Assembly: GCA_001986395.2 (NCBI GenBank)
Contig: MQVO02000004.1
Span: 248,001 to 312,000, forward strand
DNA length: 64,000 bases
Source of the DNA: Irpex lacteus
Taxonomy: Eukaryota; Basidiomycota; Agaricomycetes; Polyporales; Irpicaceae
Direction of reading: 5' to 3'
Part shown: positions 57,801 through 64,000 of the stretch, piece after piece
How the letters are laid out: each line of letters starts with the position of its first letter
Position numbering within the stretch: the first letter of the stretch is position 1
The notes under the pieces: generated by a model
Seen by the model: the letters and a program-made list of their open reading frames with translations, nothing else
The model's database searches: none
What the model was told of the DNA's origin: nothing
Position numbers and translations under genes: made by a program

Positions 57801-59744
57801 TTTCTCTGATTTTCCAATACCGAGAGCTTTCCCTCCTTCACTGAAATATCTCATAGCCTTTAATCTCAATGTTCGTCTATCGTCTGTTTGCCATATATTT
57901 GTTATATCATCTCCAGTAAGCCCATGGACAACAAAAGGTGCCGCACCATCAGACGATACATCTTCATTATCTATGTCATTTACTGCCGTTGACTCTGCGC
58001 CATGAGTATCATTATTACTTTGGTGATAATCCACGTACATAGGTGGTTGATCTTCTGGGTATTCATTCAAGTTGTTATAGGATATGTCCAAGTCAGCATA
58101 GTCGGCATGATTCAACTTCAACCATTCCAGTGCAGCAGCAACTCTATCACGGCGAATTAACAAGGGGGTTCTCTTGTACTCCTTAGGAGTCGGAGCAGAG
58201 GGACCTATGAATAGAACAGCTAACACCTCCTCAAATTCTTCTCGTCTTGGAGGAAGAGTATTATAAACCTTTCTCATAGGAATAGCACGGCACACGGCAT
58301 TAGTTTTCATTTTATACAACTTTGAAGAGTATACTCTAACAACACAAGTATTTGTGCTAATACGGGCAATAAGCCGTTTCTCCATCCATGAGAGGTTTTG
58401 TAATTCCGCAGGAATGTCGCCTATCCATAGACCGTTAGCTAAGGCATGTTTGGGAACTACGCCCCTTTTCAATGTATTAAAACATCTAGAACAAACTCCT
58501 GTGCAATCCGATGCTAGAACTGGACCTGAAAGAGATTCTATTGGATCGACAGCTGATCTCCTAGGCTTCCTTGTCGCTTCTGGCCGATACAGCAGATTCA
58601 AATTCAGTCCAGAAGTTTTTATATCTGTAAGCTCAGTATTCAAAGTCAAGCATCCACAGACTGCACACCCCTTCTCCTCTAGACAGGCGAAGGATGAATC
58701 ATGAACAAAATCAGAGATTATCTGGGAAGTTTTATAATCAGATGGTGGAGAAGGCGGAAACCGTTTAGATCTACGCCACTTCCTACATGACTCTTTGTTT
58801 TTTTCTTGTTGAGGCAGACTGACACTTTTATTTCCATTTTGACGTGTTTTGTGAACTCTCTGTGCACTAGATTGAACACCCAAAAATGGCAAAAACAGGC
58901 ATGTCCACTCTTCGCAGTTCTTACACTCATGAGACGTAATCATGCTCCGGACATCCTCAGCAGACCGATCACGAGAAAACGTTATACCATGATGTCTGCA
59001 GATGTCTAGCATGGCACGCTTGGATAAGCTTGTAAATAATGTAAGCAGTGGAATTGAAATATACAGACCCTCCGAAAGCTTGGACGACAAAGCCTCAGAC
59101 TTGCGAACATATTTGCTCATAGTATATCGATCAAAATTCATAAGGCATGGGTCATTGGTGTACTGGCTCAACTCAGACGTTGTCCATTGAGATTTAGTTC
59201 CACCTCCAATGAAGATGTCTTCCGAGGATAATGGTATATCAAGGATCTCACAGCTTGGCGTTCTATTTGGAACGTTGAACAACCTGCGCCATTTATACCT
59301 AGAGACACTTCTATAGTGAGCAACAAAGTCAGCACGACGAAACTGATTGCGAGTGGCCAGTAGCCTGCAAGACAACGCGACAGCGGAAGTGTCATACTCA
59401 GGAAGCACAGTATACAATATAATAAGCAGCGGAGTAAAGTGCACAGGTTTTACATTTTTGGTACCTGGCTGTACCAAGCCCACATTGGGCGCGAGTTCGT
59501 TTTCATAGGTGCTCGCAATCACCTCACTAAACTGAGCAGGGTACAACGGTGTATATGCCGTGTACTGGCATACCATAGTATGTTTCTGCGTGTTTACAGT
59601 AATGTGAGTTGACGAGACGATAGTCGAACAACTACTCACCTGATAATGCGGTAAGTGCAAGAGAACGAACATCATCAGTCCCCACAATACGACTGCAGAG
59701 ATACCCGTCCATTTATAAAATCTGTTCAGAGAAGATATCAGCAT
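51831..59744 (-). CDS. Helitron Rep/helicase with chromodomain-like insert and C-terminal USP-like protease domain
   Basis: Single open frame of 2,637 residues encoding the rolling-circle transposase of a Helitron. In order: a hydrophobic N-terminal segment (about 10-33); Cys-rich and SAP-like parts (CRHHGITFSRDRSAEDVRSM, HECKNC); a DUF6570-like block near 495-550 (LPPRREEFEEVLAVLFIGPS); the Helitron Rep domain, with the HUH motif as LTLHMHMLVW (about 903) and Tyr residues in YVTDYITKSPLKT (about 1090); a chromodomain-like stretch (about 1262-1318: FTVECVVQHKWIS...LLWETGETTWEPLQIC); a long acidic linker; and a PIF1-type helicase with Walker A GGMAGTGKS (about 1717) and Walker B FMDEISMLD (about 1796). 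The C-terminal 260 residues look like a ubiquitin-specific protease: Cys box NTYSCAFDSLF (Cys2373), two CxxC pairs, and His box RHFSSRVVDDKGDLWFHDG (His2581). No stop or frameshift; a 54-nt in-phase stretch near residues 37-54 (GTGAGT...GCAG) may be an intron. Confidence 0.93.
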   Translation of the reverse strand: MLISSLNRFYKWTGISAVVLWGLMMFVLLHLPHYQVSSCSTIVSSTHITVNTQKHTMVCQYTAYTPLYPAQFSEVIASTYENELAPNVGLVQPGTKNVKPVHFTPLLIILYTVLPEYDTSAVALSCRLLATRNQFRRADFVAHYRSVSRYKWRRLFNVPNRTPSCEILDIPLSSEDIFIGGGTKSQWTTSELSQYTNDPCLMNFDRYTMSKYVRKSEALSSKLSEGLYISIPLLTLFTSLSKRAMLDICRHHGITFSRDRSAEDVRSMITSHECKNCEEWTCLFLPFLGVQSSAQRVHKTRQNGNKSVSLPQQEKNKESCRKWRRSKRFPPSPPSDYKTSQIISDFVHDSSFACLEEKGCAVCGCLTLNTELTDIKTSGLNLNLLYRPEATRKPRRSAVDPIESLSGPVLASDCTGVCSRCFNTLKRGVVPKHALANGLWIGDIPAELQNLSWMEKRLIARISTNTCVVRVYSSKLYKMKTNAVCRAIPMRKVYNTLPPRREEFEEVLAVLFIGPSAPTPKEYKRTPLLIRRDRVAAALEWLKLNHADYADLDISYNNLNEYPEDQPPMYVDYHQSNNDTHGAESTAVNDIDNEDVSSDGAAPFVVHGLTGDDITNIWQTDDRRTLRLKAMRYFSEGGKALGIGKSEKMESLWNNPRLYPSMFPWLFPYGLGGLDNEGIADGIKISDSVRKNNWLMYYDKRFQQDEIFSLIAFNHQQIKSSRDGGYMLTLKHNFSDVAERLGRIKMSTLDSLISRSQEGHVVPETEDEKDCFRLLTDVDYVATHVDGSVTNRRRMRNEIWSMTSHLGAPSWFITFAPADVNHPIALYYAGTGHSYYPTISEHSDRVRMIASNPVAGARFFKFMVDNFVKHVLGYSKKNRDGLYGKTSGYYGTVEQQGRLTLHMHMLVWIKHSPNPQELRERIMSTGSDFQHRMVEYLESAHVGEFTNETMSNMTEKMLIKKEDPFYIPPTLTLPVLPDKPCTLSCGECIECEKAANWHKSYIDEANELAYLSNIHKCHKGCVTKSHPTCKSRFPREIYSQTLVDPETGALTIKKGEAWMNYYTPALTYLMRCNTDVTSLQSGTAVTSVIQYVTDYITKSPLKTHVMFDAVKTIFARQAESSDLSQSDPLKNTRLVITKIVNALTAQSEIGSPMAAMYLLKHPDHYTDHKFERFYWKRYVNEVRDAYSQSESNVDESLPQLDTAQKTETKFALTKNVRGIVGLSPVHDYMYRPEKYATVSLYDWIRLYRKSKQPTCKGKKKNIPEDEFTVECVVQHKWISDSSNGQQRILFQLLWETGETTWEPLQICQRLAALDQYYTKFHVTHWRQLPASLPISHNNAESENGYAGSASDDASDEDLDCTSSDEVETSDDEEASEEEETDQDTFAETGDSSGTVSDEDNSDTTDKAAKKNEYHKFDLFLNDHPQCETHRIRLVDEKEARVPDFIGGVLPRKDKGNREEYCLTMLTLFRPWRSGLELKLPTQSWSDSFDDYEFTERQQEIMKNFNLRYECRDARDDYAAQRRAQGKGMGTWPMSMDDDVLDDMDNQDTAVDMNTADYDEDDHWEDHVAPGNKSSLLQINRMVDAEDMLQRNGLFDVPTGSTFDISSLPTVKDTNPSGHYWQTLLNKEKEGILQERQKHAAKAKAQKMNPYARDSTIDKVEVIDQSYFEKSFKPSNSDDRNLIKSIIDTFTLNKEQARAFSIVANHATLASPPQLKMYLGGMAGTGKSQVIKALIHFFKERDEEYRLLCMAPTGSAASLIGGSTYHSILGINPYREKNDQLDSLLDVRSTIQHVDYIFMDEISMLDCGNLYNISKQMCVSLGNDTEPFGGKNMIMAGDFAQLPPINANHSLYSQEVVSVLHTTQTPADQEAALGKAIWHQFTTAVILRENMRQKSQTEEDAKFRRLLENLRYKACTKEDIQVLKNRIAGRLAPRPKWSDANFRNVSVITSYNASRDKLNERGAERFAKETGQPLKYFYSVDRYNSGSNGQKGRRRAQRKLIDPMRRTDRLKPQEQFMFWSLPPCCSSNHVGKLAVCIGMPVMVKKNKATECGVTNGAEGVVVGWKSHPIDDKREALDVLFIKLTSPPVNINLEGLEENVVPIVSESINVTCKLPTGDKQTINRSQIPVILNFAMTDYASQGRTRKYNVVDINNCRSNQAVYTCLSRGSSYQGTLITQGFADTHLRGGLNGYLRQEFRELELLDEITELRFNRKLPAGVGGTARNYLISSYRKAKGVLYVPKAMPCSLQWSNDDEYVIEDPFEEAAWEIIDRKKKAQESRDAARTSKDDSSKSEARSQHKRTDPQRFVVAKGTSKLAATSTVQGERLTKKRKTATNHNTALVESSNKRPHTKSLDSSRPENAPRGLIWNSNTYSCAFDSLFTILLQVMNNGTENWNELMYNASDDLHLFNDTFDGVDMNSEDMEYARDLIHEELAAKYPNIFNTSTAGNDVAELCRYILSPKESTTLRSLYCNRCKREISSSAHGRSTMWVCSESVWKNKACRAGTLNGQSTTSWMKASMRTRSTKKCTVCNTKADAVYHFQEPPSFMVLSIQKGLTVNMQHVMQAGGFEYKLRGLIYHGDRHFSSRVVDDKGDLWFHDGIHTKRNCEYEGHIDTMDFNMLMQARHGRKCILGIYTCMP

Positions 59745-59938
59745 TTCAAAGACTTTCAGAGGTAACTTACGTTGTTTCGAGGATGAGAGTCAAGAGCAAG
59801 AAGCATACGTGGCAACCAGCGTTTAAATTAGATCACAAGTTTGTTTATATTTGTATCTTCCCATTTTGGGAAACAGATTCATTCAAGCAATCAAAACACG
59901 ATATACTTCAAACACAGTTCTGGAGATAACTATAACGA

Positions 59939-62900
59939 TCACTGATTAAACGGCGTAGCCAGTAATGCAATCCCAACGATGTTACGAGAAAGATCAAAGT
60001 GCTGCCCGCCCGTGGTGTGTCTGACAGCGGAGGGTATACAAAACAGGCCGATGAGAGAGTTGAGTGGAATCTCCTTCAGATATCTTTCAGCCTGACCGCA
60101 CATCTCTAAGAACGTCTCTGTGGAGTGAGGTATGTCGGTGGAAGCAGTCGAACCATAGAATGACCTCAAGTCAAAGACCGGAACTAGGAAACAAGAGTCA
60201 GTAATGTGAAGGAACAAGAGCATAATGTGTACTCACTGTTGGCACGAGCATCCACACCTCCAGCGTCAATGGCCTTCTCCAGTACCTTGTACAGAGCATG
60301 TTTACCAGAGGTACCAATGTCGTGGACGACAACGACAGGAACACCTGGCAGCTTAGGCTTGGGCGCTGAACGAGGACGTCCTGGGGTTCCTGCAGGACCA
60401 TCTACATTGCAGCGTCAGCGATATGAATGGATTGATCAACAGAACACAGGTACTCACCGGTAGAGTCGGAATTCGTGGGAAACGAAGAAGGATTGAAGTA
60501 GCCGCCATAGTTAGAGATGCGCTCAACTTTGTCTGGCAGATAATTCGCATAGAAGCTGCAGGCGAGCAGATACTCTGTGACTATGGTGCACACTTGCAGG
60601 TTCTTGTTCATCCAGGGACCATTTCCCATCAGCTGAAGTTCAAGGAGGTGGGACTTGTCGACGATACCAAACTCCAAGAACAGGGCCTTCTCTCTAGTGG
60701 CAGCAACACCCAAATAGGGCCGTGGCGGGCGACTGCCACCAGCAGGGGTAGGAGGCTGAATCCACTTGAAGTCCTTGACATTGCACCGTGCCGGATTGAA
60801 GAGATAGGACGTGAATTGAGACGTTGTAACTAGTTTAACCAAAGCCCTGTAGTTTGATCAGTGTATGTCAATCCAATATTTCTTCAATAAACATACTTCT
60901 GTTGACGAGAGCCCTCTTTAATCTGAGCCATGAGCAAGATATTATCCAAAGTAAACCACTGCATGTCTGCAGTAGTATTACAGAGGGGAAGTGCCTTCAA
61001 AGATCTACAAGTGGATGAACGTCCAATTACAACTCTAATCCCAGAAGAAAAGAAAACTTACGACACGTCCACATGGGCATAGGTATTCTTGAGAAGAGGA
61101 CAGAAGTAGTCTGAGTTGGCCGTGATTCCCAAAGCTTTGACCATACTCTGAAGCAGGCGTCTGTACTCAGCAGAACCAGCCACGGGCAAGCCAGGCGGGG
61201 GAGTGGGAGGAGGAGAAGAGTGAGGAGAATCAGCAGCCATTGCGTTCTGAGACTCCCCGGCCTTCGAATCACTAGGCATCACATTGGAGGCCTTGTCCTG
61301 AGCAGACTTAGATCTGGCAGTCTTGGACGCAGACTGAAGGACGCTCTTGTTCCTACACACAAAGGGATGAACAGTAAAGGTCTGTACAGTTTACTAGCAA
61401 AAAGTAAAAAAACACTTACAACTGCTTCGTGAGTTTTGAGACCCTGTAAATAGATGTAAGCACGCAGATAAAATTCTAAGGTATTACACGTACGGAGTCT
61501 GGGGGAACAGCGCTGCTTCTGGATCCTTTGCATCATCTTCTTCTTCTGGCTCATCTTCTTCCTTGTCAATCGACGGCTGGCGGGCTATCTTCATCCTATA
61601 AGGCTTAGGTCAAGCCTGCTTGCAGGAAATACAGATATCAAACTTACTTCTTTCTGGGTGACTGAGGAGGTGGAGAGTCCTTGACGATGAAAGGACTGTC
61701 TGGATCCACGACCGGTCCGCTAGGAAACTTGGATCCTGGCATCTTGATCTTTTTATCAAGTACAACAACCGGAGGTGCCTTAGAGCGAGAGGGTGTCTTG
61801 AGAGTAGGCAGCGTGTTGTCAGTCTGTTTGCCCTTACGGGCAACAGACCTCTTGTGCTCACTGAAATTAGGTTAATATAAGCAGAAGCGTAATCCACAAT
61901 CAAGAGACTCACGTCTTACTAACTTCCTCGATCTCACTGTCCTCGATGAACTCCTCAGACTTGATCACCTTTCTGAACAAAAGATAAGTCTTCTAGTACG
62001 CAAGTAGATGCCAGATACAACTCACTTGGGCTTGAGTTTGCGTCTACGGACAGGTGTGACTGGTTCAGCCTGGAAGGCATCCTCGTCAACATCTTCCTCT
62101 TCTTTGACAGTGACTGCGGCGTCGGCTTCTGGTGAGAAAGGAGTGGCAGATCTATAAAAATGTTAGTTCAGGACATATAAATTGACTTTATTGGTCGCAC
62201 CTCTTCCTTGGATTCTTCCTACATGTGAAACTATGAGAGAATGCCACAATATGTTTACATAGAGCTTACTTAGGAGACGGAGTTGGCGGTGTGGCCATTG
62301 TTATGCCAGTGCGTCTACTAGAAGAACATTGGCTTATAGAACTCTTCCAAATTTAAGGACAACTCACCCTCGGACAGGACTGGTCGATGGCCTCGTAAAG
62401 GCCACATAATCAGGGCTAACACAGTCAGTAGGCGTATTCAGTCTGGCATAGACAGAACACGTACCTGCTGTCGACCTTGCCAATGTCTGATTCAACGGGC
62501 TCTCCCTCGTCTTCCAGTTGGTCTTCTTCTTCTTCGTCTTCTTCCTCAACGCCTGGATCGCTTCCGTCATTATCGTCTTCAGCCTCCATAGAAATTGGAA
62601 CCCATTCGCTACAAGGAACTTGATTAACTGCAAAGGAATTGACACTTTCAAGCATTAAACATACCTGCCCAGGGAGGCCTTTTTCTGAAGCCGAGTTGAT
62701 GTTCTAGTATTGGTCTTCTTCCTAATAAAGCTGAACCTTGAGCAAAAACGAGGCAGAGTCAACAAAAACGGAAGACTGACGGAGTCTCATCCTCCGATAC
62801 TCCCTCATTTCCCCATTCCTCTTCTTCGTCGGAACTGGAAGCAACCTGTTTACCGCTATTGTACCAGTTAAGTGTTGGAGGTGTTAATACACGAGAGAAC

Positions 62901-62993
62901 AATGTACCTCTTTCTACGTGGTGTAGTGACTTTAGCACCACGAGAACCACCTCTGCCCCTGAACACACAAAGTACTTGTGGGAGTGTGGCCAT
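59939..62993 (-). CDS. Unknown acidic protein, 17 exons, adjacent to the Helitron
   Basis: Seventeen exons join in phase to 732 residues: 62908-62993, 62781-62855, 62665-62721, 62465-62608, 62368-62415, 62270-62317, 62201-62218, 62026-62151, 61913-61972, 61648-61860, 61494-61595, 61420-61443, 61062-61352, 60897-61004, 60458-60846, 60237-60401 and 59939-60183. The first half is disordered with alternating basic (RGRGGSRGAK, RRRKLKPKK) and acidic (EEEDEEEDQLEDEGE) blocks, like a chromatin-associated protein. The second half looks folded: MQWFTLDNILLMAQIKEGS, TTSQFTSYLFNPARCNVKDF, KLPGVPVVVVHDIGTSGKHA, VFDLRSFYG and TPFNQ at the end. No family recognised. The stop codon is 195 bp upstream of the Helitron start on the same strand. 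Seventeen consistent splice junctions show it is under selection or recent. Confidence 0.72.
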
Positions 62994-63094
62994 CAAGTGG
63001 CAGGTAACGATTTCTGAGTGGCTTTTGAAACACTTTGAGACGGTTAAAAAGGCGCTTGTTGAGATAGAAGCTTAATAGAGAAATATAAGAACCA

Positions 63095-63310
63095 CTACAA
63101 ATCTTGAGCAAAATCTGGTCCAGAAATCATATTTTCATTTTTGACACGTGCACATAATCGTGTCATGTAACATCATCTGGAAATAGCAAAAAAGCAAAAT
63201 AAGCGCCCAAAGAAGCGGTGAGTCTATGCCACTGCCCTTTTGAGCTATCCAAAAGAAACCATGTGATTATTGAGCATAGCGTCCTCCAGGAACCAGTTTA
63301 TTGACAAAAT
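63095..63310 (+). repeat. Diverged copy of the palindrome-arm repeat
   Basis: Same orientation as 45985-46200: CAGAAATCATATTTTCATTT, CACATAATCGTGTCATGTAAC, CAAAATAAGCGCCCAA, CCCTTTTGAGCTATCCAAAAG and GTGATTATTGAGC all have counterparts there. Many substitutions, so much older than the palindrome itself. Confidence 0.75.
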
Positions 63311-63439
63311 TATATGATTTATACGATTTAGCCACTTGTTTAAGCTTTAGATTGCTTACTAAACAGTATTGACCAATCTAGCTACCTCAAATATTTTGCT
63401 TCCGCTAACTTTGCCTAGATTGGCTAAGCATGATTACAT

Positions 63440-63484
63440 ACATCTTCAGAAGGCTGTGAGTTCCAATCCCTCACAGGCCACTTT
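63440..63484 (+). repeat. tRNA-like relic (anticodon and T arm)
   Basis: CTTCAGAAGGCTGTGAGTTCCAATCCCTCACAG has a paired T arm (GTGAG...CTCAC) and a B-box-like core, followed by T6. No acceptor 5' strand or D arm is seen. It resembles the fragment at 63775-63818 on the other strand. Confidence 0.4.
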
Positions 63485-63774
63485 TTTGTTTTACCTTTTC
63501 TTTCATCCTATCATGCTTTGTAAGATACTATTAAATGTGGAAATAGTCCATCGCCACATCTGTGATCTTTATATCACTTAATATAGCGCATAATATGATG
63601 ACACTCAGGTCAGCTACTATTTTACTATGACTAACTATATATTGTGAATTGAAACATGTATATATAATAATAAATTACATTTAACATACAACCATATCAG
63701 GAGATTATTTTCCCTATTTTACAGTATTTTTTAGACACTACATGATCGAAAGTGAGCAACTCATAAAATATGAC

Positions 63775-63818
63775 TCAAGGGGGAGTTGAACCCACAACCT
63801 TCTGAAGCAGTTGGTGCG
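63775..63818 (-). repeat. tRNA-like relic, opposite orientation
   Basis: The minus strand reads CTGCTTCAGAAGGTTGTGGG then TTCAACTCCCCCTTGAGTCA, an anticodon/T-arm-like stretch similar to the one at 63440. The 5' acceptor strand is not found, so it is not a complete tRNA. Confidence 0.4.
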
Positions 63819-64000
63819 AGTTGCTTGCGCACTTGGGCGCTTCCGTCGGAGTTTGGCTGGGTTTGAATCTCAAGTCCTCATCCAATACCATCCAGCTCAT
63901 ATCTTTCCTCATCGATGAGATTACCTCATGGTAGTTTGACCATCCGGTAGGCCTATTCCGTAGCTATAATCTGGTGCAACAATCGTATCAAATGATTAAG

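Overview
The window is nuclear DNA of a filamentous basidiomycete, most likely a mushroom-forming Agaricomycete. The evidence is dense short introns (about 45-60 nt, GTRNGT...YAG), a UmtA-type methyltransferase, F-box/leucine-rich proteins, a secreted copper radical oxidase, and Ty3/gypsy, hAT and Helitron elements of the kinds common in that class. Reading frames, splice sites and motifs were worked out by eye; no database search was possible, so family names rest on recognised motifs.

Bases 1-30.1 kb are mostly ordinary gene space, entered through the 3' end of a Ty3/gypsy element (pol fragment plus 3' LTR). In order come: an F-box gene with an apparent frameshift; a divergent pair (proteasome beta-5 on -, GPI mannosyltransferase III on +); a second F-box-like gene; two low-complexity unknown genes (-); mitoribosomal mS38/Cox24 (-); an SAM methyltransferase (-); SUMO E2 Ubc9 (+) and Snu13 (-); an unknown gene with a retropepsin-like C-terminal half lacking the catalytic motif (+); a DUF3835/Bud27-like gene (-) divergent from PNO1 (+); a secreted copper radical oxidase (+); and an MFS transporter (-). 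Where I resolved the exons they join in phase to intact proteins.

About 30.7-46.5 kb is repeat-rich. An intron-bearing tRNA-Arg(CCU) gene starts it. Its 3' half plus about 200 bp of flank is repeated 7.3 kb away, and that second copy is split by an 8.3-kb hAT element with an exact 8-bp target duplication (CTTTAAAA). The hAT element carries a transposase gene, two extra small genes, ACCTGCGGGT-type subterminal repeats and, near its right end, a near-perfect palindrome with 1.14-kb arms. A separate 830-bp hAT-type MITE with its own 8-bp duplication (ATCCCAAC) interrupts an unknown minus-strand gene that lies between 1.1-1.3-kb direct repeats.

About 46.9-64 kb starts with a 12-bp minisatellite. 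It is followed by five genes all on the minus strand: two tandem F-box + nucleotidyltransferase-like paralogues (with a third relic copy), an unknown gene, a 2,637-codon Helitron Rep/helicase with a chromodomain-like insert and a C-terminal USP-like cysteine protease domain, and a 17-exon acidic gene ending 195 bp from the Helitron reading frame. The common orientation and tight packing suggest, without proving, that some are Helitron cargo. Repeat relics related to the palindrome, and tRNA-like fragments, fill the last kilobase.
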